Positions 40,364 through 55,640 of a stretch of DNA of 64,000 nucleotides are shown piece after piece. Below the pieces are notes generated by a model. The model had not been told where the DNA came from. It saw only the letters and a program-made list of their open reading frames with translations, and ran no database searches. Origin of the DNA: Tillus elongatus (Eukaryota; Arthropoda; Insecta; Coleoptera; Cleridae); the NCBI GenBank assembly GCA_964006375.1, contig OZ023269.1, forward strand, positions 66,481,029 to 66,545,028, read 5' to 3'. Position 1 is the stretch's first letter. Each line of letters opens with the position of its first letter. A program made the position numbers and the translations under genes.

Positions 40364-40870
40364 CTACCTTAAACTACATTTTTTAATATTTATATCCAAC
40401 CACATTAATCGCTCTAGCATCCATGTACTCTTGGCTTTTGCAAACTCCAAAACTTTTGCATAAATTTCCTCAGTGAATTCCTGATACATATTTTCAAAAT
40501 TCGTTGTAACTCTAACGATTTTGTTTTTAGTATTAAAAGACTTTATTTCTTTTCAGTTTTGACTTTGGGACACATACACCCCAAACAATTCCAAGTTTAT
40601 TTTAATTGTATCATGTTTAGCTAAAGCAGCTTCAATTAGTTGAAATAGCACATGTTTCATGTTTTTCACGAATTCCTGTTGTTAAATTAATAGGATAAGT
40701 AGCCATTCTATTTTTGAAAGCTTGAGTTAGCATATGCACCTTTCAACTTCCCACGGCGCACATACTTTTGATTTGTGGACTTCACTGCGCAGGTGTCCAG
40801 AGAACGTGTTACTTTCCACATGTAATGAACACGATTCACAATAACTCATATTATTTTCTTTGTTAGACAT
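40364..40870 (-). pseudogene. Second zinc-finger/PolB N-terminal module
   Basis: Minus strand, ATG at 40870. Reads YCESCSLHVESNTFSGHLRS and EVHK (zinc finger, C-x2-C ... H-x5-H), then after a frameshift MLTQAFKNRMATYPI, then NLELFGVYVSQSQN, stop, EIKSFNTKNKIVRVTTNFEN, MYQEFTEEIYAKVLEFAKA and MLERLMWLDINIKK. The word order is the same as PolB exons 1-4 (HLRS-HK, AF-TY-I, LFG, KSFNT, closing helix, W-L-NI), but it stands alone on the opposite strand between the nuclease-like and TM genes and is absent from the block at 59339-62763. Function unknown. Confidence 0.68.
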
Positions 40871-40964
40871 CCTGTCTCAATGCAGGTTACTACTAAAATA
40901 AAAACATATTTCCTTTATATACATTTATTAACAGAGGTGTTTGAGGTACATCTTTTTCAATGGT

Positions 40965-41360
40965 TCACCTAATACAAAAATATATTAACACAAATATAGT
41001 TAGACATACAAGAAAACCAGCTGATGTAAATATAAAAATGTAATTTGAGGTAAACAGATAAGAATCAGTTAACACAAGAGTTCTCCAGTCGGGTTTCCGG
41101 CCACCGGTACTATCATCAAACAGAAACATAAGTTTATAACGAACCGTATCACTACTAGTTTTCGCTAGCATGTTGTACATTAAAAGTTGAGTGAGCTCAT
41201 CGTTGTTTAGGTATGTTGTTGGAAGACCAGACCATTTCATGCAATCATCGTCATCGAAACAAATTCTCACTTTTGTTATATTTGGTGGTTTGTAAATATA
41301 AAACATATTTTGACATAGAGCTACCAGGATGATGAAACTTCTCTTGGGAGGAGGGGGCAT
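40965..41360 (-). CDS. Single-pass membrane protein, copy A (uncharacterised)
   Basis: Intact 131-codon frame with ATG at 41360. Copy B is 61010-61444 and about half identical by eye. Features: a moderately hydrophobic N-terminus (FIILVALCQNMFYIYK), conserved RICFDDDDCMKW, YLNNDELTQLLMYNM, KPDWRTLVLTDSYLFTS, and one strong transmembrane helix near residues 108-128 (FIFTSAGFLVCLTIFVLIYF) with a very short tail. It overlaps or abuts the next gene upstream. Possibly a virion membrane or minor capsid component of this Polinton; that is inference from position and the TM segment. Confidence 0.72.
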   Translation of the reverse strand: MPPPPKRSFIILVALCQNMFYIYKPPNITKVRICFDDDDCMKWSGLPTTYLNNDELTQLLMYNMLAKTSSDTVRYKLMFLFDDSTGGRKPDWRTLVLTDSYLFTSNYIFIFTSAGFLVCLTIFVLIYFCIR

Positions 41361-42208
41361 TGTTGAGGTTAGCTATATCAATCAACATTTGATTTTGGGC
41401 GTAGTGTAAGCACTCAGACATGTAATATTTGAATGTGGGAGATGTGCTGTTGAGCAGTGTTCTTGTTACTCGGATGGTTTGTGCAACTGTAATTGAAATA
41501 CATAGATCTCTCAGTGCTGGAACAATGTCACGGAGAAAACAATCATAGGTCCACGCAAATTGTGTCTCTTTCACATATTCTAGTCTTTCTTTAACAAGCG
41601 GTTCCAGGGCTATCAGCTTTTCCACAGTCTCTGCGTTCAGATATAAACGCATAACTGTGAAACCATTATCGATTAATAGACCTTTCGTTCCACTTTGATT
41701 CTATGTGAAGGTTATTTGACAGTAGTCTAGATGATGAACTAAAGATTGATTTGGTTGATATTCACCTTCAAAATACTTTGAAGCCAGCATACGTATATTA
41801 TCCATTAAATCGTAATATTGCCAATCTTCTAGAGCTAGATATTGGTTTTGATCCTCGAACGATATTGGAGTGATAAATTTCACAAGTGTTGTAAAACATC
41901 TTAGGCTGACACCGGTAATTAATTTCAAAGATCCATTGATATTGAATGGAGTCTCAATCAGCAACCTTTAATCCTCTTGATATTCGTTAAATCGTATTCT
42001 TCCAAGTCGGTGTTATGTAATATCAGGATCATCATTTTCGTCTATATTGTATCGTTTTCTCTTATGTTCTGTTTCTGTGACTCCAGAATCATTACTACCA
42101 TCGTACATCATGTTGATACAATTATATTTAACTTTTAGGTTTACACTGAGTATCTTCAACGTTTCGATTTGAACTGACTTTATTGCTGCACGGTTTGTTG
42201 TTAAATAG

Positions 42209-42715
42209 TGTTCAGAGAACCATGGCAATTACAGATGGGCAGTAGAAGACGTATAAGAAACATAGTTAGTAAGATCAATAAAATCACAAGTAAATTAGTA
42301 TTAAGAAATCAATCTAAACTAAAGAACAAACATTGTAACGATTGGAGGTCAATGTTGTTGAATAACATTGGCATTGATGCTATTGCATTTGTTATGTCAA
42401 CAAATAAACAAACGCAAATTAGCAAACGTACAAGGTATCGAAAACTGATGGAATCAGCAGTTAGGAAGGTTAGAAACTAGATAGAATTACTATAAATATT
42501 GTTCATTGATACACAACAAAACACTGTTAACATTAATAGTCAATATGTCCGTACCTACGCAAGTTCTTTAATTCAATTTGTTATATCGTTATTATTATTA
42601 TTATTATTAAGTTTTGTGCTATAATATAGTTACCAATATACCGTTATCTATGTCATACATATGTGCTTCGTTCGAGGATTTTATTCCTATAATTAACCTC
42701 CGCTTCCCTTCAACA
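42209..42715 (+). repeat. Left LTR of BEL/Pao element
   Basis: 507 bp, TGTTCAGAGAACC to CCCTTCAACA, preceded by AATAG. It is followed by TGGTCCTTCGAAGAC, the likely primer-binding region (tRNA not identified). Confidence 0.93.
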
Positions 42716-43217
42716 TGGTCCTTCGAAGACAAGAGTAGTTGAAGAGCAGGGCCCTTCGACGAAAAAGAACCAGTGCCAGTGAAAATACAGTGCTCACTTA
42801 AACCTTATCAAATATCCTTTAACCCAAGTCTCCAAATACCCTTTATTTTAGTGAAAATAGTCAGGGCAGTACCAGAAGAAGGTCAGTTCCAATAAGGCAA
42901 ATAAGCAGGGCAGAGAGTCTGGGGCAGTACCAGAAGAAGGTCAGTTCCAATAAAACAAATAAACAGGACAGAAGAGTCCGGGGCAGCACCAAAAAGAAGG
43001 TCAGTTCCAATATAGCAAATAAATAGAAGCATACAGAGCAGTACCGAAAGAAGGTCAGTTCCAGTAAAGGAGATACAGGGTCAAAGACAAAAATACAGGG
43101 TTCAAGACAAGATATAGGTCACAGGCAACCAGTAATCAGAATAAAAGAAGAACTAAGCATCAGACAAGGTAACGAAGCCACAAAACTTATTAAACCAAAG
43201 AAAACTAAGGAAGCATA
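42716..43217 (+). other. BEL leader with tandem repeats
   Basis: Untranslated leader between the left LTR and gag. It holds about four copies of a 55-60 bp repeat with GCAGTACCAGAAGAAGGTCA and GTTCCAATA (about 42868-43070). Leader repeats may be part of a packaging or translation signal; no proof in sequence. Confidence 0.7.
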
Positions 43218-44725
<1,508 letters not shown>

Positions 44726-44907
44726 GCTATGTTCAACCTGCTTAAAACACAGCTCAACCCATTAAATGCAAGATTTGTCAACTCAAACACCACACGCTAC
44801 TACATAGAAGCAGCAATGACAGAAGAGATCAGCGCCCTACAAAAGAAGCCATAGAGGTCAAATCAAATGTAAGTGTTCAAAACAATCTATCAGTATTATC
44901 AACAGCA

Positions 44908-47900
44908 ATGATAAAGGTCAAGACAGCGACAGGGCAGTACCAACACTTGAGAGCACTGGTAGACTCAGGCTCTCAAGGGGCATTTATAACCGATCAAGCT
45001 GCAAAAATATTGGGCCTACCATTTAAGAGAGTTGAAACACAAATATCTGGGCTTGGAGGAGGAGAGAAGAAATCGAACTACAGAGTAGATATACAGTGTG
45101 CTCCTCGTTTTTCAAGCCATTTCAGTATGAATAGAGAAGCATTTGTGATACAAAAAATCACATCAGCAATGCCAAGTAGAGCCTTCGAGATAGATATAGA
45201 AACCTGGAAGAATTATATCCTAGCTGATCCTACATTTAACAGAACGGGACCAATAGATATTTTGTTAGGAACCAAAGAATGTAGACAAATATTGCTAGGA
45301 GGATTGAGAAAAACAGACGACGGACTTATGAGCCAGAATACAGAACTGGGATATATAATCTCAGGCACATTTACGAATGCAAAAAATAAGTAAGAAGTCA
45401 AAGTAACAAGCATGGTTACACAAACAGAGAAAGAGGAAATCTCGAAGTTTTGGGAATTGGAAGAAGTACCGGAAGTAAAAAACAAAACAAGAACAAGAAT
45501 GTGAAGAATTTTACAAAAAAACGGTATCAAGAGGAAAAGATGGGAGATATACAGTCAAAATTCCATTTAAACCAGAAGTACAAGAAGTTGGAGAATCCAG
45601 AAACAGAGCAATGGCAAGAATACTGCAGTTAGAGAAACGGTTTGAGAAACAAAAAAGCTTAGGAGAAGAATATATCCAATGTATGGAAGAATATATCGAC
45701 TTGGGACACATGCAAAAGGTACCAAGAATCGAAGAAAAACGAGGAAAATACTATATTCCTCATCAAGCAGTAGTCCGTGAGGATAGCACTACTACCAAAT
45801 TAAGGGTAGTATTCGACGCCTCATGTAAGAGTAGCACCGGCATCAGTCTAAATGAAAGAATGCACGTCGGTCCAAGATTACAACCAGAACTGTTCGACAT
45901 CATATTAAAATGGAGAACGTATCCGGTTGCCATAAAGGCGGACATAGAAAAAATGTATCGCCAAATAAAAATAGCAAGAGACGACCAAGAATATCAAAGG
46001 ATATTATGGACAAGCAAAACTTCCAACAGAGTTGCAGAATGAGAAAGTATTGCAGCTGCCAGACAATGGAACAGACAAATCACTCGGGATATACTGGACA
46101 CCAAGGGAAGACGTGTTCAAATTAAATCTGGAGTTAGGAGAAACAGGGAAGGTGACAAAAAGGGCAATATTATCAGCTACAGCCAAGTTATTTGATCCAT
46201 TAGGGTGGCTATCGCAAATGATAATCAAAACCAAACTGATAATTCAAGAAATATGGATGAGTCAAGCAGGGTGGGACGAAATAGTACCCACTAACATTCA
46301 AAAGAAATGGATCCAATTGATCCAGGAATTTAATGAGGTAAAAGAAATAACGATACCAAGATGGATACAAACATCGAACAAATCAAAAATGGAAGTCCAT
46401 GGGTTCGCGGATGCATCAGAAGCAGCATATGGGGCAGTAAGTTATGTGAAAGCAACCAATGAAGAAGGTAAAAGCTACATATCGTTACTAACAGCCAAAT
46501 CAAAGGTAGCTCCAATAAAGACAAAAGCGACGCTTCCAAGATTAGAACTGTGTGCAGCACATCTATTAGCGAAATTGCTGAAAAGGGCAATAACACTTCA
46601 GTTGGAACTAATCGATGTATACGCATGGACAGATTCAATTATTGTAATAGGTTGGCTAAAAGGAGATCCGAATAGATGGAAAACTTTTGTTGCAAATAGG
46701 GTATCAGAAATTCAGCAATTAATTACCGAAGACAAATGGCACCATGTGAGGTCAGAAGAAAACCCGGCAAATGTCATATCCAGAGGCTTAAACCCAGGGA
46801 ATTTTGTAAACTTACCGTTATGGTGGCAAGGGCCAACATGGTTACAAGGTCCAGATTACCCAATTAAAGAAGAAAAGCCACACGAAGTACTAGAAGAGAG
46901 GAAAAAGCCAAAAGTAATGGTGTGCCTTTGTATACAAGCAGAAGCAACGAATCTGATCAAAAAATTCTCACCATTTAGAAAAATGATTAGGGTAATAGCA
47001 TATTGCAAAAGATTTACCCACAACACCAAAAAAAAACAACAAGATAGACGGATATCTCAAGACAAAAGAAATGAGTGAAGCCGAATACAGCATGATAAGA
47101 ATGGAGCAAAAGGCAGAGTTCACTGAAGAAATCAAGGAATTACAAAGAAAAAAATCGGTGGACAAGAAAAGCTCAATAGCAAGTCTGAATCCATTTATCG
47201 ACCAAAATGGAATACTAAGAGTAGGGGGAAGACTGGAAAATTCCTTACTGACCTATGGGGAAAAACACCCCATAATTATAAGCTCGAAGTCGCATATGGC
47301 GGAGCTCATCATTAGAGAAGCACACAACAACACCCTCCACGGTGGCAACCAAGAAACAGTAGCATATATTCGAAGAAAATATTGGATCACGAACGCGAAG
47401 AGATGTGTCAAGAAATCAATCAACAATTGTATAAGATGCATCCGTTACAAAGCAAGGACAGCGGAGCAGTTAATGGGTCAATTACCAGCGGCAAGGGTCA
47501 CGGCCACTCAAGCATTTACACACACTGGAGTGGATTACGCAGGTCCGATGCAAGTACCAACTACAAAAGGCAGAGGTCAAAAGGCATACAAAGGCTATCT
47601 GGCAATATTTGTATGTCTGTCAACAAAAGCAATTCACATAGAAGTCGTAAGCGACATGTGTTCTGAGTCATTTATGCCAGCCTTAAGAAGATTCATATCC
47701 AGAAGAGGTATATGTTCCCACATGTATAGTGATAACGGGACAACATTCGTAGGAGCCAACTCAACACTGCAAAAAGAAGCCATAAAAATCAGCAAAGAAC
47801 CTCAAGGCCAGGAGAGTACCACACACATCGGGTTGCAGTGGCACTTTATACCACCTTCAGCACCTCATTTCGGGGGGCTCTGGGAAGCAGGAGTGAAATC

Positions 47901-48560
47901 AGTGAAATATCACCTCAAGAGAGTGATTGGAGAACCAAGATTAACTTATGAAGAATTAACCACAGTAACTCACCAGATAGAAGCATGTTTAAATTCAAGA
48001 CCACTTTGTCCATTATCCGATGATATCAACGAATTTCAAGTATTGACTCCCGGCCAATTCCTCATAGGAGAGAACTGGTAGCACCACTAACACTCATCTC
48101 AGAGAACATTGATGGTAATCTACAAGGAAAGTGGAGGACAATACAGAAAATGAGAAAAGATTTTTGGGACACTTGGCATAAAGAATATCTGCATCAGTTA
48201 CAACAAAGACTTAAGTGGAAGTTCAAGAAAAATGTCGTGCACACAGGCGACATGGTTCTAATAAAAGACGACAACAACAGCGCAGAAAAATGGCCACTGG
48301 GTAGAATAGTAAAAACGTACCCAGACAAACAAGGAGTACCAAGAGTAGCCGAAATAAGAAAAGCAGGGGGAATAACAATGGAAAGGCCAATACATAAGCT
48401 GATCCTATTGCCCAATGAGGAAGAAGAAACGAGAAAAAAGCATCCTGAAGAACAATCGAAGCAGCAGAAAAGTAAAAGGAAGTCTCCGATGCAAAAATGG
48501 AAGACAGCCATAATAGCAATATTATTCATGATGGCGATAGGAAGAACAACAGCCACAAAG
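44908..48560 (+). pseudogene. BEL/Pao pol: protease, RT, RNase H, integrase
   Basis: Protease 44908-45393 (LRALVDSGSQGAFITDQAAK, the A17/Pao DSG site). RT N-terminal half 45611-46042 (VVFDASCKSSTGISLNERMH; VAIKADIEKMYRQI; QRILW), after which the palm with YxDD is missing. From 46032: LGIYWTPREDVFKLN, ATAKLFDPLGWLSQM, RNase H-like LPRLELCAAHLLAKL and AWTDSIIVIGWL. Integrase 47071-48081: HHCC (HNNTLHGGNQET; CIRC), FTHTGVDYAGPM, YSDNGTTFVGA, HFGGLWEAGVKSVKYHL. The DUF5641-type C-terminus (FWDTWHKEYLHQLQQRLKWK; PLGRIVKTYPD) follows after a frameshift at about 48080 and runs to about 48410. Confidence 0.92.
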
Positions 48561-50270
48561 TTGTATAACATTGAGTACCCACAGCCAGGGTTCTACATTG
48601 AGCATATAGCACATGCGAAAATAGAAAGAGGAACATTTAGGATTGAAACGAGATTCGAAAAGGCAAAGCTCGCCAACGACACAGGGGCAGCCAAGTCAGT
48701 CGTTGTGGAGTTGGAAGAGTTTTGCAAACAAAGCAAAAGCATTTCTTCAGACTCGATCGATTGTGCCTTGTTAATGACACAAATCAAGGTCAAGCAAGTC
48801 GAACTATCATGGATAAAAGCAAGGTTAGATACGGCCCTTCGAAAGAGAGTTAGAAGAGGAATCCTAGGGCAACTTCCGTATTTGGAGTCAATGACGATGT
48901 ATACAAGGACATAGATCAATTAGACAAGAACCAACAGGAGCTAATTGCAGCATCCCATCATCAAACAAGACTAATGCTACAATCATTATCCAGATTCAAC
49001 GACACCGAGAAGAGAATCTACCATACGTTGAGGCAGTTCGAGTCCAAGCTGAACCAAGGTCTGGAAGCCATTAACAACATGAAGCCGTGGTACAAAGCAG
49101 TAGACAAGAATTCCCTAAATATTCACATACTAAGTGTTTACCAAATAACGGAGCGGTATCTCGATGAACTGACTCAGCATTATAGAAGCTTGCTAAACAT
49201 ACATGTGAACCAAGCCAACATTTACGATTTTATTTCACCAGCACACATAGACCGAATCATAAGTACAGCAACGAGAAGCTACCACATCTGGAAATAATTC
49301 CATACCCTATACTCAAGTCAGAAATTAGTCACAGTGAGAAATATATCCACCTGTACAGTTACTTTTCGATGACAGAAGTAACACAATTTATGCTGATAAA
49401 GGTAACCCCGATCCCATATAAGGTTGTGAACGAAACCTATTGGGCTATGGAGGTACCCAACCAAATCCTAGGAATAAATTACAACACGCAACGATATTTC
49501 CAAATGGCAGACAAAACACCAACAGCCTACTTATCTCCGAGAATTTATATGTATGTTCTCCGGTCATGATACAAAGCATGAAGAGCAGCCACAACTGCAT
49601 TATAGATGAGATATACCAAAGGGAAAACAAAGTAGCGTGCCCAATCCATCACCAGAAAGTCAAGTCGACGATCTGGAAGCAGCTGTACACTAAAAACTCA
49701 TGGATGTTCATCAACCCACGAGAAGCGAGAGTCGCAATAATCTGCAACGGCCAAAGAGAAGAAGTTACTATGAAACAGTATGGCATCCTGTCCATTTCCC
49801 AAGACTGCATCATCAAGACCAAAACGATGGTGCTAACTCCCCAACAAATCAAGGAAATACCAATCCTAGGCGGGTTCGTGAAATCAGTCCCAACCAATTT
49901 GACGTTTTCCGAATCCCCGATTAATCCAGTAATAATTCCCCAGGAAGCAGTTGTCCGCCCATCTGATGATCTCACGGACATCGCTCAGGAGGAAGAACAA
50001 GAGGAGGACCATCTCCAAGAAATTCGATGGCGCACGGTCACACATCATTCCATTATAACCAGCCTGGCTACCACAGCAACAGTAGCTATAGCAATTTTTG
50101 CAGCCATCTACATCATACGTATGGTTCAGAAGAAAGTTAAGAAAAGAGCAGCCCAGTCGAAGAACAGAAACCCGGATGTCGAGAAGACCTACCTCGAAGT
50201 CCAACCTATAGAAATGGCTGAGTTAAGCAGGTTACAAGACGCCACGGATGCGGAAACCGCCCTTTGTTGA
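48500..50270 (+). pseudogene. Env-like glycoprotein gene of the BEL element, frameshifted
   Basis: It begins in the same open frame as the integrase C-terminus (no stop between). A hydrophobic signal-like segment (TAIIAILFMMAIG) lies near 48510-48545. A basic cleavage-type site RKRVRR lies near 48845, just before a frame break at about 48914. Further frames at 48974-49297, 49369-49569 and 49440-50270 carry a helical region, and the last has a C-terminal membrane span (LATTATVAIAIFAAIYIIRM, about 50065-50125) with a basic tail. The layout recalls the F-protein-like env captured by several insect LTR elements. It would be a membrane-fusion glycoprotein; here it is broken at least twice. Confidence 0.75.
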
Positions 50271-50280
50271 CGCGGCAGAA

Positions 50281-50784
50281 TGCTCAGAGAACCATGGCAA
50301 TTACAGAAGGGCAGTAGAAGACGTATAAGAAACATAGTTAGTAAGATCAATAAAATCACAAGTAAATTAGTATTAAGAAATCAATCTAAACTAAAGAATA
50401 AACATTGTAATGATTAGAGGTCAATGTTGTTGAATAACATTGGCATTGATGCTATTGCATTTGTTATGTCAACAAATAAACAAACGCAAATTAGCAAACG
50501 TACAAGGTATCGAAAACTGATGGAATCAGCAGTTAGGAAGGTTGGAAACTGGATAGAATTACTATAAATATTGTTTATTGATATACAACAAAACACTGTT
50601 AACATTAATAGTCAATATGTCCGTATCTACGTAAGTTCTTTAATTCAATTTGTTATATCGTTATTATTATTATTATTAAGTTTTGTGCTTTAATATAGTT
50701 ACCAATATACCGTTATCTATGTCATACATATGTGCTTCGTTCGAAGATTTTATTCCTATAATTAACCTCCGCTTCCCTTCAACA
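50281..50784 (+). repeat. Right LTR of BEL/Pao element
   Basis: 504 bp from TGCTCAGAGAACC to CCCTTCAACA, followed by AATAG and then the Polinton middle ORF on the minus strand. A purine-rich tract before it is poor (CGGCAGAA). Confidence 0.93.
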
Positions 50785-50869
50785 AATAGGTTTCGCTGCC
50801 CCCTTCCTCCTCTTCATAAACTCTCGTTTTTTTGTATTCTTCTGCTTGGCCTCTGTGTAAACTTTAAAA

Positions 50870-51193
50870 ATCTATTGCGATCACTTAGGATTCTCTCCAT
50901 AATAATTTCTATACTGGTATTGGACCTCTTCAGACAAATATTTAAAGAATGGTTTGCTTAAAGGAGCTCTTAGAGAGTATTGAATGTAATACGAAGAACT
51001 GTGTAGAGCAGTAGCCAACTAAGTATACATCACATAATTCAACCAGATGTTTGCTTTGAAAGTCTTCACCTTCTGAATCACGTTCGTCTATATATGCTTT
51101 CTCTTGTATTTTCAACACCAGCAGTTTTAAATCACTCGATTCATTAGATATTCTACTCTTAACTCCATACCACAACTCGCTGCTGTACGACAT
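50870..51193 (-). pseudogene. LWYG-motif protein, copy A, truncated
   Basis: ATG at 51193 (MSYSSELWYGVKSRI), then LLVLKIQEKAYIDERDSEGE and LVELCDVYLVGYCSTQFF, a frameshift near 51005, and a remnant matching APLSEPFFKYLPEE of copy B down to about 50880. There it joins the N-terminal part of the middle ORF through a deletion of about 450 bp relative to 59660-60118. It is the outermost gene of the block, 50 bp from the right TIR. No family recognised. Confidence 0.72.
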
Positions 51194-51244
51194 GTTTCTA
51201 GTTTAACGTCACACCGCAGAATGATTTTTCGATTGCTTCTGTTG

Positions 51245-51883
51245 ACCAGCATGTTCAGACTTGCAAAACCGCAACGTTGGCTGTTTGTTTACTTGAATGT
51301 TATATAATAAATCAGGTGGAGAAACATGACACCAAACACCGAGCATCTAAGCCGAAAACTGAGAAAGTTAAGTTTGCGCATGCGCTAGGCGCCATATTTG
51401 AATTATACACTTCGAGAGGATTACCATGATACCAAACATCATACCTCTACACCGCTTAATAAGAAAGTTGGTTTGCGCAGCCCCCAGCGCCTCCTGCCGC
51501 CGTCTCCGGCGGCGGCCGATGCTATTCTTGAATTATACTCATCGAGACGATTACTACGACACCAAACACTATGCTTCTATACAGCTTAATAAAAAAAGCT
51601 GGTTTGCGCATGTGCCAAATCTTTACATACGTCATTTTTACAAAAATCAAAATGACAGGTCTTCTTATTTAAACAGGTTAGATTAAATCTAGATTCAAAA
51701 TTTAAATTTTTATATTTTTCGCGCTCGACGGCCGCCATCTTGGATGTCATCTTGGATGACGTCATCTCAGGTTAGACCCCTAGTAGTCCTCTACCCAGCC
51801 GCCATCTTGTTACGCCACTGTGACGTCACTGCCCGCATGCGCAGCTCCCGGGTTGGTCTTAGAACTCTCCATCTATTCCTACT
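51245..51883 (-). repeat. Right terminal inverted repeat of the Polinton
   Basis: Reverse-complement match of 9384-9940, again with three GGTTTGCGCA-type units of about 110 bp and the CCGCCGTCTCCGGCGGCGG stretch. It has an extra segment of about 75 bp (about 51776-51850, with TGACGTCACTG and GCATGCGCAGC words) absent from the left TIR. Ends CCATCTATTCCTACT, then TSD AGTGTC. Confidence 0.92.
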
Positions 51884-51889
51884 AGTGTC

Positions 51890-53265
51890 CTATGATAGGG
51901 AGCTAAAAAAAGACCGTATAGTTTTAGAGAAGGCGGTTGGGGGGTGGGCTCCCTTAGCCTTTACACGCGCTGGTTCATCTCTTGATTGATCGCACTCAGG
52001 GCTGATGGTCTACGAATGTCTCTCTCCCTCTCATACACGCCACACACACGCATACAACACAGACACGGCACACATATATCGGGTTGGGGGCGCCTCTGGC
52101 TTCGACGTGGACTTCGAGGAGAGACTCCGAGCGAAGCCTGCTCTGGACTGCAGCGCTGTGCAAACCAGGTCCGGCACAACAAGCGTGGCGTAGGGGGCTG
52201 CCCTATCAGTCATTCGAAAAATGCTCGATCGTGTCCGCAGCACCGGGTAGCTCCGGAACAGGGGGTTAGCTACACTCTTCGGGTTGCCACGGCGTGGCCG
52301 CAGAGCCGCTCTTAACGGAATCAAGTCTCATCATGGACGAAGCGCTGGGACGCGGTGGCGCGATTTCCGGTATCTATACGTTCACCAAACCACAAGCACA
52401 CCCTCTCACACTAAAAAAAAGTTAGCAACCATAAGCAGACCAAGAAGCGAAGACGGTAAGGGGCCAAAAACCAGTGAAGAGGTAGAAGATAGAGAGATCC
52501 CTGTCTCTCCAAGCAGTTCCAGCGGGAGCTTGAGGAAACGCTCATCCGCTCTCCCTGCGTGGGGTCTGGGGTGAAACCGTACGGTTCCGTCGGGGACACT
52601 GCTGCCATGGGGAGCGACGAGGGGCGATCTTCGTCGGCTGCGAATCCGACCGGGCCGATGGACGTGTCTATGGGAGGGGCCGAAGGGGAGGAGTCACGGG
52701 CGAGAGCGGGAGGAGTTGAGGCACCGGTGTCGTCAGGTCAGGTCAGGTCAGGTTGGCCCTTCAGAGGCGCAGGCTGATTCACCAGCGGTGGCTTGGCATA
52801 CTGGTGTCGAGGGATCTGGACATGATGTTGCTGCCGCCGCTCGGGTCCAGGGGCGCCACAGCAGCTATCCTAGAGTATAAGGTGAGTAATATTAGGCTTA
52901 AGGTTATGTTGTGCAGCCTTTATGTTTCCTACGATCGGCGGGGGCAGCCCCCGTCGGAAGATTTGGTGCGTGCCATCGATTTCGCGAGCGAACATGGGTT
53001 ATAACTTATTATAGGCTGTGACGCGAATTCTCACCACAGACTGTGGGGCAGCACAAATACCAACTCACGTGGTGAGGCTCCACTAGAGTATTTGGCGACA
53101 ACAAACCTGGAGATATTAAATAGAGGTACAGCTCCGACGTTTGTCAATCGTATCCGGCAGGAGGTGATTGACATCACATTGGCGAGCAGAGGAAAAACAG
53201 ATCATATATCTAGCTGGAGGGTGACGGAACACATATCAATGTCAGTAGATAGTGCGACACCTGAG
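51890..53265 (+). pseudogene. GC-rich 5' fragment of a LINE (R1-like endonuclease)
   Basis: Markedly GC-rich against its surroundings. From about 52753 one frame (with TAA at 53002-53004) encodes an AP-endonuclease: LYVSYDRRGQPPSEDL, IIGCDANSHHRLWGSTNTNS, RGEAPLEYLATTNLEILNRG, VIDITLASRG. This is the endonuclease of an R1/LOA-type LINE; homology is lost after about 53240, before RT. The part before 52750 may be 5' UTR and ORF1, where no domain is recognised. Broken and 3'-truncated. Confidence 0.75.
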
Positions 53266-53665
53266 CTCATCCCCTCCACTTTTTTCCTGCGCATGCGCGA
53301 TGACGTCACGCACATGCGCATGGCGTTGATAGTTGACAGCTGACCTGTTTGACAGCTGTCAATGTCATCTGACCTGTGACAGCTGACAGCTGTCAATGTC
53401 ATCTGACCTGTGACAGCTGTCACCTGTCAACGTCAGCTGTCAATGTCAATGTCATGTGTCATATGTCACATCTGACCTGATGACGTCAAACGTTCCAAGG
53501 TGGCAACCTGTCATGTTGTTCCATAGACAGCCACAGCCAAGGGTTAGGTCTCTATGTGTGTCAGCTGTCTTATGTCACATCTGACCTGTATGATGACGTC
53601 AAATGTTCTATAGATAGCCACAACCCGGGTTAGGTCTCTATGTGTGTTTGTTATCAACTGTCTCC
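53266..53665. repeat. Cluster of TGACAGCTGTCA / TGACCTG words
   Basis: About ten copies of GACAGCTGTCA-like palindromes and many TCATCTGACCTGTGACAGCT words, with TGATGACGTCAAA twice. It looks like a degenerate minisatellite. No gene. Confidence 0.75.
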
Positions 53666-54017
53666 ATGTGTTTGTCGAATACCAGCTGTCTGATTGTTTG
53701 TTAAGGTTATGTTTGTATACATGCTGATTACCCAGCTAACCTTTAATGCTGGCCCAGTATTGGCGTCATAGCCGGTGCCCGGCACTTGCACTACTGGAGA
53801 AGTGCTTGAATACAATGCTGGGCCGGTAACTATAGGAAACTCTGGCCAGCATCTGGCCAACAGTCTCTTAGCCACCACATACACTACAGGTCAGGCACGT
53901 TACCAATGCTACTGAGTTACTTGATTTCAATATCAAATCTGCATTTCTCAGGCACTTATATCAAGTGCTCAATTTTAGGTGGCCCACTACTTCTACTATG
54001 AAGGACCAGCATTACTC

Positions 54018-55640
<1,623 letters not shown>

